A stretch of 64,000 nucleotides of DNA from Rhabdophis nuchalis (taxonomy: Eukaryota; Chordata; Lepidosauria; Squamata; Natricidae), in NCBI GenBank assembly GCA_039707465.1, contig CM077647.1, forward strand, positions 116,376,610 through 116,440,609, read 5' to 3'. The position numbers and the translations under genes were made by a program. Below are positions 11,650 through 21,945 of the stretch, piece by piece. The notes below the pieces were generated by a model. The model was given only the letters and a program-made list of their open reading frames with translations. It was not told where the DNA came from and searched no databases. The first letter of the stretch is position 1. The number at the start of each line of letters is the position of its first letter.

Positions 11650-12830
11650 TAGAACATAGAATAATACGGTTTGAGGGGACCTTGGCCTAAGCAGGAGACC
11701 CTATACTATTCTGGACAAATACTATCCTTGAAAACCTCCATTGATGGAACACCCACAAGTTCCAGAGGTAAGGTGTTTCTTTAAAAATCTTCCATTCATT
11801 ACTTCTTCTGCCCTCAAGTACTTTGGGGAATAGTACTTTCTCTGTGACATCCCTTCAAGTACTAGAAGACTGCTATTGTAATCTTTAGTCCTTCTCTCAT
11901 TAAACTAGATATATCTAGTTCTCTCAATTGTCCATTGTACGGTTTAGCTTCCAATCCACTAATCATATTTGTTGCTTTTCTTGGTATACTTTCTAGGGTG
12001 CCATCATCTTTTTTACAATGTGGTAACCATAATTGGATCCAGTATTCCAAATGTTTCACCAGTATAATATAAAGTACCGGTAGTACTATCACTTTACTTT
12101 ACTTTACTTTATTTTAAATTTGTATACTGCCCTTTTCCCTTTCGGGACTCAGGGCAGTGAACAGGCATCAATAAAAACAGCAATAAAAACATCAAAATAT
12201 ATTAAGATATACTAAAAATGGTATTAAATGGGTGGCCTGTTCTAAAATCCAGATAAAAACCCCTGGTAAAAACGATTAAAAACACTTCACTTCACTATCC
12301 CTCTGTTGATGCAACCTAGAACTGCATTAGCTTTTTTGGCAGCTGCAGTACACTGCTGGCTCATACTTAAGTGGAGGTCTATTAGACATCTAGATATCTC
12401 TACAGTTACTACTGTTGATCCACATACCTTACTTTTCTCACCTCTGAATTGCATCTTGTTGGATAGGGCCCAATGCCCAAGTTTGTCAAGATTCTTCAGA
12501 ATGTTAAGTCTATCATCTAAAGTGTTAGCTATTCCTCCATACCAATCTTGATGTCGTCTGCAAATTTGATGATTTCCCCTTCTATCTCCTCATCTAGATC
12601 ATTTATGAAGTTGAAGACTACTGGGCCTAAAATAGAACCTTGAGATACCCCACTGCATGCTTCCCCCGATGCAGATGACAGTCCCTTGAGAACAACATGC
12701 TGAGTGCAGATAGTCAACCCACTGCAAATTCATCTGGTGGTGGTATTGTCTATTTCACATTGTTCTATCTTACCAAGAAGTAGGCCGTGGTCTACTTTGT
12801 CAAATGCTTTATTGGTCCCTTATCAAAGCT
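11650..12830 (-). mobile_element. CR1 LINE, decayed, with a nested L2-like tail
   Basis: Minus strand. At 12529-12717 a frame holds the reverse transcriptase blocks SQGSILGPVVFNFINDLD and IIKFADDIKIG, including the catalytic ADD. At 11862-12092 it holds the CR1 C-terminal region (YWIQLWLPHCKKD...RKATNMISGL). The low end shows the CR1 3-prime UTR (GGGACCTTGGCC). A separate LINE tail at about 12090-12295 interrupts it. Confidence 0.82.
12090..12295 (-). mobile_element. L2-like LINE 3-prime tail inserted in CR1
   Basis: Contains TTTGTATACTGCCCTTTTCC and GGGACTCAGGGCAG, the antisense of the 3-prime UTR shared with the LINEs at 15290 and 40094. It sits between two pieces of the CR1 coding sequence. 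Similar ACTATC and CACTT words lie at both edges. Confidence 0.65.
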
Positions 12831-13605
12831 CTAAATGCTACTGATGAAAATACTTATAATTAAGAATGAAAGGTAACCTAGGGACAGGGGAAATCTATTG
12901 TGGCTGATTTGATGAGATAAAATATTTCTGGAATGAAATGAAAAAATTACTGAGATAAAAAAACCCACCTCATTCAGCTCCTTATTTTAACATGAAACTG
13001 AAAATGATGGGATTAATTACTTCTATTTTTGTTTTTCTCAAAGAGAATCCTTCTTCCACATTCTTATTCAATAAAAATACAGTTTTTATAAAATGTAGGA
13101 AGCAGTTGCTTAGAAGTAAAGGTCCACTGGGCCATTATTCATTTCTTATGGGAGCCAAGCAACCTAATCTTCTCCTTTGATCCTGTCTTGCATTTCCCCA
13201 GGCATTTATTTATGGAATGTCTTAATTACTATATGCTAACAACATTTTTGCCCACAAAAAATATTAATGCAATGGATTTCTATTCAAAATACCAGTTTCT
13301 CCACCTGGCATGCAATATAAAACAAATGTGGCATGTTTTTTTTAAAATCATGACACTGGTTTGAAAGCTCAGTCAATATAATTTTCTGTCTCTGATTGAA
13401 TGTTAAAAAACTAGTTCTACAAGTCTGTAGGCAACTGCAGTGCAAACCAGGGAAAGACAATGGTGGGGGGATGACAAAAGGCCAGTGTAAAATAAACAAA
13501 CAAACAAAAATTACTAATATCTCCCAAGGGAGTTTTGGAATACCAGACTGTCCTCATGTAGTTGCATGGAAAACCTTGGCTGATAATTTAGTGTTTGATT
13601 TATAA
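12831..13605. other. Intergenic, nothing recognised
   Basis: No recognisable gene or repeat. Confidence 0.45.
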
Positions 13606-13606
13606 C

Positions 13607-14275
13607 ATCATGCCCTCGTGACATCCCAACTGGACTACTGTAACTCTCTCTACATGGGGCTCCCCTTGAGGTGCACCCGAAGACTTCAGCTGGTCCAGAA
13701 TGCAGCCGCGCGAGCAATAATGGGAACCTCTAGGTTTACCCATATAACACCGCTCTTACGCGAGCTGCACTGGCTGCCTGTTGTCTTTCGGGTGCGCTTC
13801 AAGGTGTTAGTTGTCATCTTTAAAGCGCTCCATGGCATGGGACCTAGTTATCTGCAGGATCGGATCCTGCCCCATACATCCTTACGGCCGATTCGCTCCC
13901 ACAGATAGGGACTTCTCCGGGTGCCGTCCACTAGGCTATGCCAGCGGGCGACGCCCAGGGGAAGAGCCTCCTCTGTGGCGGGCCCAGCCCTCTGGAACAA
14001 CCTTCCCCCCGAAATCAGAACAACTACGGACCTCCGCTCCTTCCGTCAAAAACTTAAAACACACTTTTTCTGCTTGGCCGGCCTAGGTTAGTCTCCGCCT
14101 AATAGGGTGTTAGGGGATTTTAGCTAATTTATAATTGGGGATTTTAGCACAGGGATAATCTTAGTTTAATTTGCTTTTACTTATTCTATTTATTCTATTT
14201 ATGTATTTTCTATAGTATTTTAATTTTCCCTGTGCACCGCTCCGAGTCCCCTCGGGAAGAGGATGCGGTATACAA

Positions 14276-14279
<4 letters not shown>
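13607..14279 (+). mobile_element. L2-like LINE, 5-prime truncated, with ATT tail
   Basis: The plus frame encodes the C-terminal segment of an L2/CR1-group reverse transcriptase: [45 protein letters not shown] and [13 protein letters not shown] stop near 13906 and a frame change break it. The 3-prime UTR ends GGTATACAAATAAAATTATT and runs straight into the ATT array at 14276-14393. Confidence 0.85.
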
Positions 14280-14393
<114 letters not shown>

Positions 14394-14399
14394 CATGTT

Positions 14400-15285
14400 A
14401 GCAAGATTTAGATTAAATGTGAAACAGAGTAGAATTGTTGATGTTAGGGAATCTATAGTTTCCTTTTGTTGAAATTATTTTGCAGAAATAATAATATTTT
14501 CCACGTCTATCTACAGTCCCCTGGTTGGGATCTGGCCAAGAAATTGTTGGATTGTATTTTAACTTGTAAGACAAAGTTCATTCCCAGAAGGCTATATTAT
14601 TAGAAATCTTGGTCTTCAGAGAAAGCATGCTTCTTTCTGTTGTGTCCTGGGTCATGCTATAAATAAATAATGCTGCACTATTAAACTTGCACAAAAGTCT
14701 GGGCAGAATATGGTCCCCACATTGGAACAAGAGTGAATAGTCTGAATGTCATTTTACAGGGTTTGTAGTGTGTTCTCAATAGAACCTGCTTAATGAACTG
14801 AAGAAATGAAGAGATCCTACGTAAATCTCCACAGCCTTCAGATGTTTCTAGATATGCACACTGAAAATAAACGTTCTTGGAGCAGAGAAGAAAGACAACA
14901 AAGTGAGACACTGAAGTTAATGGAGACCAGTTAAAATACAGGATTCTTTTTCATAGTTGACTTTGTATGTGATAGATAAATTCAGGGAATGGGTAACAAT
15001 ATTAGACTGTATTTTTACACATCTACATATATCCCTGGAAGTAGCCAATGAGGCACCATGAATACATTTCTCCACATGTGTAAATATTAATGGTTGCATT
15101 TTAAACTATTCAGTAACATCCAAACAAACAATTGCAATCTATAATCAGTACCTTTTAGCTTATGGTTTAATAAAGTGAATTTATTTTAACAAAGTCTTTA
15201 AAAATAATAGTTCAAATTTGGTGTTTTGATATTTTACCATTAATTTGCAACATCTATCAATTTTCTTGGTTCTGCTTATGTAATA
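14400..15285. other. Intergenic, nothing recognised
   Basis: AT-rich, no recognisable gene or repeat. Confidence 0.45.
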
Positions 15286-15289
15286 ATAT

Positions 15290-15850
15290 TTATATTTTAT
15301 ATATTTATATTTTTTCAATTTATATCCCGCCCTTCTCCAAAAGGACCCAGGGTGGCGCACAGGAAAATTAAAAATATACAAAACAATACAAAAATATAAA
15401 ATTTTAAAAACCTATTAAATATGAAATCCTGTGCTAAAACCAATTAAAACCCCCCATTTTAAAACTATCTAAACTATTCAACAGCGGAGGCTATGCAAGG
15501 CCGGCTTGATGAAACAAATGTGTTTTTAAACACTGGCGGAAGAGGCGGAGGTCAGTAATGGTACGGAGTTCAGGGGGTAGGTCATTCCACAGGGCAGGGC
15601 CCGCCACAGAGAAGGCCCTTCCCCTGGGTGTCGCCAGTCGGCATTGTCCGGCCGAAGGCACCCTAGAAGGCCCTCTCTGTGGGAGCGTATCGGTCTAAGG
15701 GACATATGGGGCAGGAGACGGTCTCGCATGTAGCTAGGTCCCGAGCCATGGAGCGCTTTGAAGATGGTCGTCAGGACCTTGAAGCGCACCCGAAAGACCA
15801 CAGGAAGCCAGTGCAGCTCGCGCAGGATTGGTGTTATAACTGTCCTCCAT
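15290..15850 (-). mobile_element. L2-like LINE, 5-prime truncated
   Basis: Minus-strand frame with [38 protein letters not shown] and [13 protein letters not shown], closely resembling the copy at 13607. The 3-prime UTR on the low side reads as antisense of a CCCGCCCTTCTCC block. Confidence 0.85.
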
Positions 15851-15960
15851 CCTATCTGCTTCCCTGGCACCAGTTCAATAATTTTCCAATTCCAATAATT
15901 CTGGAATTCACCTTTGAAAAAGTAAGAAAATGACACTTTGCAGTACTACTCATCTTAGAT

Positions 15961-16059
15961 CAGGGGTGTCCAAACCTGGGAACTTTAAGACGTGCTGGCT
16001 GGGGAATTCTGGGAGTTGAAGTCCACACGTCTTAAAGTTCCCAAGTTTGAACACCCCTG
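15961..16059. mobile_element. hAT palindromic MITE with perfect 8 bp target duplication
   Basis: 99 bp from CAGGGGTGTCCAAACC to AACACCCCTG, flanked on both sides by TCTTAGAT. Partial palindrome with arms pairing around the centre. Confidence 0.92.
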
Positions 16060-16069
16060 TCTTAGATCA

Positions 16070-17325
16070 ACTGATTCACTTCTTGGAAATGTACTGGAGA
16101 AAGAATTATCCTGTTGTTATTAAGGGTAGAAAAAATTCATTTTATTAGACAATCTGCCAAGATTAGCATCAGAAAATCCATTATTGTAAAATCCGTGGAC
16201 TTCTGGAAAGCAAATGAGGTGTGATTTTCAGCCTTAAATGGGCTTCTACCACAACAAGGCCACTCTTTCTATGAGGGAGACAACCTCCAGCCAATGACAT
16301 GATGTGTCCAAAACAAGCTGAAGGAGGATGACAACTATTAATTTGAAATGCTATTTGTGGCTTTCTTGAGAAAAAGTTGTTGACACACTGTAATTGGCAG
16401 CTCACATTCTGTTTTTCCTGTTCTACTTGCTCTTTTAAGAAAGGGTTGGTGCCCCATAGTACAGTATCATTCTGATGAGACGCAGGGTGAGCCAACCAAG
16501 AAAGACTACAAGTATCAGAATAATAGCTCTGGGGAAGTTTCACCATAGTCACTGTCCATCTGAAATTTTTAATGCTTCAAGTACTGGCTGTTCCCAGTCA
16601 CTCTTTGGTTTCTGAGTACACACTCTCTTTCATAAGCTCTATTACAATGCATAAGAACTATACAAAAATACTATTGTTTTTACAGAGATTGGGAAGGAAA
16701 CATTGCCAGAAATTATTCCGCCATAGTTGTCCAAATAGAGGTAGTTCTCAAGTTACTTTCATTCATTCAGAGATTGTTTGAAGTTGCAATGGCATTGAAA
16801 GAAGGAACACATGACCAGTTCTCAAAATTATGTCCATTACAGCTTTCCTGCAGTCATTTGAACAAACTTTGGTGCTTGACAACCAGCTCACCCTTGCAAC
16901 ATCCCAAAGTCATGTGATTGCTGTTGCTAACCTTCTTCACTGGGCTCCCCCAAGGTCATTGGGAAAGCTGGCAGGAAAGGTCATAGGTTTCCACATTATA
17001 TCTCCCCCCACAGCCTTCCCTTTGCTTGTGTGAACTTCACCCTCTTTGCTTGCTTGCACCTATCGGTGTCATGCCATGGCTTCCCTTCACTCACTCACAA
17101 ACCCCACATCTCCTTTACCCAGTTTCCCTGAGCTCACAAAACATACCATGTGCCCTTTTTGTGGCACACATGCCATACGCAACTCCACAACCTCTTTACT
17201 TGGCCTCTCTTGAGCTCATGTTCTGGAATCGTCCCAATACAGCCTTCACTGGGCATCCTGAAGCCTCCCCATCCCATGACATTGCTGTGTTCCTTACTTG
17301 GAATTCCATGTTCTTTCCATTTAAA
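16070..17325. other. Mostly unrecognised; possible Tigger-like relic at 16738-17000
   Basis: 16738-17000 begins GGTAGTTCTCAAGTTAC and later has CATGTGATTGCTGTTGC, resembling the Tigger-like MITE at 20725-21117 but badly decayed. Nothing else is recognised. Confidence 0.35.
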
Positions 17326-17336
17326 GCAGGGGTGTC

Positions 17337-17432
17337 CAAACTTGGGAACTTTAAGACTTGTGAACTTCAACTCCCAGAATTCTGGGAGTTGAAGTCCACA
17401 AGTCTTAAAGTTCCCAAGTTTGGACACCCCTG
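17337..17432. mobile_element. hAT palindromic MITE with perfect 8 bp target duplication
   Basis: 96 bp near-perfect palindrome, CAGGGGTGTCCAAACTTGGG to its inverse, flanked by ATTTAAAG on both sides. Confidence 0.93.
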
Positions 17433-17768
17433 ATTTAAAGACTTGTGTGGCTTGGGATTACAACTGGAATAGCCTGGTTTGTTGTTGGCAAGCAACGTGA
17501 TCACGTGTTGTTGTTCTTTCTAACCATATTGCTCAATGATGGCTATTTCAGTCCCAACGGCCTTGATAAATTAAGGAATCCATTTACTAAGAGAATTTTG
17601 AATTCTTCCTTTAAAGTGGGTTTTTAAAAAAGAATCTTGGCAAAATCAGTGAGAAATTTAAGGAAATAGAAATGGTTTGGCTATTTGCGAAATCTTAGTG
17701 TAGTTTTCTATTTTCCCAACAATGGCTTTTGAGCAAAGACTTCCATTTATTAAGAATACTATCTAGAC

Positions 17769-17843
17769 CAGAGATCTGCTGGCTGGAGAATTCTGGGAGT
17801 TGAAGTCCACAAGTCTTAAAGTTGCCAAGTTTGGGAACCTCTG
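17769..17843. mobile_element. hAT MITE, shortened
   Basis: 75 bp from CAGAGATCTGCTGGCTGG to GGGAACCTCTG. Flanks ATCTAGAC and GTCTAGAC match at 7 of 8. Confidence 0.8.
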
Positions 17844-18237
17844 GTCTAGACAGAGGACTCTGTTACAAAGCACAAAAGCATGAAAATAATATGTGCATCA
17901 TGTGATTACACAGGTCATGCTTGTTCTCCCACACCTGATGCAAGTACATCAGTGATGTCACTTGCACAATGTCACCGGGCATGGTATAGTTTTTCCCCTT
18001 CTCCCTTATATATGCTTATATTACATATACAAGCTGATTTAGTCTTTCCTATGCCTGGAATCTGAAGAGACCAGAGAAAAATGATGGTAAGATAGGCAAC
18101 TTTACCACCTTCTGAAAATCAACAGTCTCAAGTGACACATTTATGGTGGATGAACTGATATAAAAAATAATAATTGTGCTGATTGTGTTAATGTGAAGTG
18201 CTGCCTTGGGAAAGTGCAAATGCAAAGAGCACTGGGA

Positions 18238-18520
18238 ACAAGTAACAATACAAATTACAACTCAGTTTTTTATTTGTGTAGAAAAATTATAAAATAAATA
18301 AGTCATTGAGTTGTGTGAATATATTAAATAAGAATCACATTTACAGAAATAGAAAACCTCTATACTTACATATTTACATTAAAAAAATCTAAAAACTATT
18401 TTTATTTTACATACAAGCTACTGTCAACTAACATAAGGCTATGTAGATTATTTTCATATAAATCCCATTACATTTCATAGTTTACCTAAACATGTGCATA
18501 GAACTATAACTTGAATTAAA
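18238..18520. repeat. Diverged block A, proposed AREG 3-prime end with poly(A) signal
   Basis: Begins CAAGTAACAATA and ends AACTATAACTTGAATTA. The same start, end and several internal words recur in order at 20145-20375. On the minus strand it has AATAAA at 18269-18274 and AU-rich TTATTTAATAT and CTTATTTATTTTAT stretches that resemble the end of the AREG 3-prime UTR as I remember it. The assignment as AREG mRNA end is inference. Confidence 0.5.
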
Positions 18521-19102
18521 GGTGCCTCTTTGTGGAAGCAATTTATATCTGTAGAGAAAACATTGAAGCTAATAATATTGCAAACTAAATTCAAGATGCT
18601 TTATCTTGCTGTTTAATACTCTGTAAAGAAAAATCCCTGGAAGTTGATAGTACAGTAGTGTATTCATGTTGATCTTTGTTTTGTTTAATAAATATTGTAT
18701 CTCCCTCTCCCTCTCCACCCCCCGTCTCTCACACACACATCTTATATGGTAAAAGATGCTCAATTTCAGCAAAAGCTTGGCTCAGAGCAATGCTTGTTCC
18801 TCCCAGAGAAGATAGGGGAGAAGCAGTTCTCACTAATTAGTTAGTGGTTGTTATGAAATCTGGAATCTGAAAGAAATTCTTAGTTGGAAAAGATGTGATT
18901 AATGGGCATAAGCTTTCATCAGCTGCAGTTCATTCAATCAAATGTATGTGGTGGTTAGACAGATGTAGGATTTAATTTAGAGCTAAGTGGAGGGGGCAAA
19001 AATAAGAAGACCATTTGGCTATACAGATGCAGGTTACATGTTAAATTACTAGTATATTGATATGGTAATAGATAACAGCCAGGAGGAACAAGCATGAAAA
19101 AG

Positions 19103-19103
19103 C

Positions 19104-19137
<34 letters not shown>

Positions 19138-19138
19138 G
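19103..19138 (+). repeat. (CAA)n microsatellite
   Basis: About 12 CAA units. Confidence 0.95.
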
Positions 19139-19989
19139 TGCATTTGTTTAAAATAAAGTCTTTACATTAACCAAATCTCACAATTCTTATTGCTGAAATA
19201 CTAGGTCATTCCCCACCTTAAAACATTAAAGGGAAAACTGAACACTCTGGAATGGATATGTTGCAGATGTTAAGGACTAGACTAATCTCAGGAAGCAAAG
19301 CCACCAACAAATAACTCTGTTGGTTGATAGTTTTGCAAACTGATTGCATCTCCCCAAACACATGTTTTAAAACCAGAGCAGCAACTTGGAAGCTGCTCCA
19401 ATTGCTTATGTATTTTCCAATGAGACAAAACTACATTCAACACTGGCACTTCTGGCCTGGCACATTTTCATCAAGCAAGCGGGAATCCTCCAGATGACAA
19501 GGTTGGAGGCGTGGGAGAAACGAGGCACACCCTGTACCGTTTGTCCCGGTTAGGAGTCATTGAGCTCTTTAAGCAGCGTGAGAGACTTACTCAAATCCAG
19601 CTCCATTTCTGCCTTTCACCTTCATGGGTGTGTGTGGAACACAGCAAAGAATACAATCACAAGTGCCTTTCAAATTCATGCTTTCTCACATACTCTCTCA
19701 ATCAGTTCATCTCTGCCATGTGCAAAAAAGAAGTATGCGTGGCAGCAACCATTCAGTATTCTCCTAAAACTGAGCAGCCCTGGCTAGTGTGCTGACTGCG
19801 GCTGCTGCTGTGAAACCAAAGCTGTTCATTCCTACATGTGCAGTCGCATGCAGGCTATCGCCAAGAAAAAAAGGATCATCTTCCTTGCAGCACGCAAAGT
19901 TTCAGGTTACTGCCTTGATTTCTTGGTTTAGATTTTTCAGAGATGCTCCCATGAATTAGGACATGCTTCAGCGACAGCTTCTTTTATTA

Positions 19990-19992
19990 TCT
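19990..19992 (-). other. Candidate splice acceptor of a non-coding AREG terminal exon
   Basis: The minus strand shows a pyrimidine-rich TGCTTGCCTCTTCCAG with the exon starting at 19990. AREG exon 5 ends with a splice donor after its stop codon, so a 3-prime UTR exon must follow. This is the best acceptor I see before the poly(A) signal at 18269. It is not proven. Confidence 0.3.
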
Positions 19993-20144
19993 GGAAGAGG
20001 CAAGCATTAGCAGATGGGACATTTACTTTCTGGAAGGCTGAACAAAGGAGGCAGCTACAGACACTACTAAACTTAGATTTTGTTAAAAGATCTTTGGGGA
20101 CAACTCAAAGATTTGGGTTGTTGTTGGAGGTTACCAAGTAACAA

Positions 20145-20375
20145 TATAAAAATTTCCCCATATAAAATTATCAAATTATCAAGTCACTCAGCTGTGCAAA
20201 CATACTGTATTCAATAGAAAGCACATTTATGACAATAGAATTTTCTGTGCTTACATATTGACAGGTAACAAAATATGGCATTTATTTTACACTTCCCTGT
20301 GTACGTTATTCTGAATATTTCTCACAGTATTTATCTGAACACATGCATCGAGCTATAACTTGAATTATGAAAGTG
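20145..20375. repeat. Diverged block B, second copy of block A
   Basis: Shares CAAGTAACAATA at one end, ATAACTTGAATTA at the other, and internal words such as TGCTTACATATT and AGCACATTTA with 18238-18520, in the same orientation about 1.9 kb apart. Confidence 0.6.
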
Positions 20376-20724
20376 ATTTATTTCTGAACTGATCTAATTT
20401 CTGGACATCCATCTCAACCAAGAACCTTTTGCAAAAATTGCCAGAATCACAGCTGGCAGAACAGATAATTCTTGGATGTAGTTATCAGTCAGTTACGTAG
20501 AGAGCTGGGGTCTTTTTTTTAAGCCTCAGGAGAATTGTACATTTGATGACTGACCAAGTATCTCTGCAATTATAGCACCTGACTCTGTAGCGTTTACATT
20601 TTTTTCAGGAAATGCTCTACATTATACATACAGCAAAGACCTATTAAAAAAATGCCCAACACCCCTTATGAAGCTCATCTCCAAGAAGGTGGAATTATTG
20701 ATTGGGATCCTAGGGTAATACAGT

Positions 20725-21117
20725 ATAGGTAGACCTTGACTTACAAAAGTTTGCTTAGTGATAGCTGGTATAATTTGAAGTTATGGCACTGAAAAAATTG
20801 GCATGGCTGTTTTTCACACCTATGACCATTGCAGCACCTCAACAGTCACGTAATCAAAATTCAGGCATTAGCAACTGGCTCATATTTATGACTGTTGCGG
20901 TTTCCCTGCGTCATGTGATTTGTGAGCTTCTGAGCATTAAAGCCAATGGGGAAGCCATATTCACTTAACTACCGTGTTACTAACTTAACAACTGAAGTGA
21001 TTCATTTAAGAACTGTGACAAGAAAGGTTGTAAATTGGGAAAAACTCACTTAACTACTATCTCACTTAGCAACAGAAGTTTTGGGTTTACTTGTGGTTGT
21101 AAGTCGAGGACTATATA
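20725..21117. mobile_element. Tigger-like (Tc1/mariner) MITE
   Basis: Ends TAGGTAGACCTTGACTTAC and GTAAGTCGAGGACTATA are inverted repeats next to TA. The interior repeats TCACTTAACTAC-type words. Related copies lie at 25880, 48861, 52427 and 54707. Confidence 0.75.
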
Positions 21118-21256
21118 TAATAAAAAGAGTATATTTCTATTTGTTTCAAATGTGACATATGTCCCTGTTATTAAAAAAAACCAGGTTGACACTAAAAGAT
21201 AATGACTTTCTTAATTTGATTGGATGAGTTTTAAAAATATTTTTGTTACTATATAC

Positions 21257-21722
21257 CAGCGATGGCAAACCTTTTTTGGCTCACATGCCAAAAGTGGGGA
21301 GAGCGCAGGGAGGCTGTGTGCAGGTGTGCCACACCTATGCGCACAACCCCAGTACACATACGCGCCAACTCCCTCCCCATTTTTGGCGTGCTTTTTTCAC
21401 CCTCCCCAGGCTCCAGAGGCTTTATAGGAACCTGGGGAGGGTGAAAACAGCCTTCCCTGCCCCCCCCCCCCGAGGCCCTCCAGAGGCTTCAGGAGCTTCC
21501 CTGAAGCCTCCGGAGTGTGAAAAACCAGCCCTACGGGCAAACCAGGAGTTTGGGAACAGACTTCCCATTTGCTCATAGGGCTGGTTTTAGCCCTCCGGAG
21601 CCTTCAGGGGCCTTCAGGAGGTGCTGGCGCACTGGCCACCTGACAGGTCAATGCCTCACATGCCCTGACAAATGGCTCTGCATGCCACCTGTGGCACGCA
21701 GGCCATAGGTTTGCCATCACAG
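21257..21722. mobile_element. hAT element, 466 bp
   Basis: Ends CAGCGATGGCAAACCT and AGGTTTGCCATCACAG are inverted repeats, flanked by perfect 8 bp duplications CTATATAC (21249-21256 and 21723-21730). GC-rich interior without transposase, so non-autonomous. It lies in the proposed last AREG intron. Confidence 0.93.
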
Positions 21723-21841
21723 CTATATACTATAACAAAAAGCCTCATAATATGATAAGAGAATTGATAAAGAAAAAACAAATAGTTGTAAACTTCTTGA
21801 GTTGGAAGAATAGCATAAGATATAGTTAGAAGAATCCTTAC

Positions 21842-21945
21842 CTTCATTTTTTTTTTTTTAGACATTACTACTGGGAATTCCATTTTCTTTTTTGAGATTT
21901 CTCCTTTCCTCTATTTCATTATAGTTAGTGCATTTTTTTCTTACC
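21842..21945 (-). CDS. AREG: AREG exon 5 (cytoplasmic tail and stop)
   Basis: Acceptor TTATTATTCAG. The coding part 21945-21858 gives residues 194-222, ending SSNV before TAA. The stop leads straight into a run of 13 A and then a donor-like GAAG|GTAAGG at 21842/21841. As in mammalian AREG, the final exon would therefore be non-coding. The tail EIEERRNLKKENG aligns with the EEERKKLRQENG-type tail of AREG. Confidence 0.88.
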
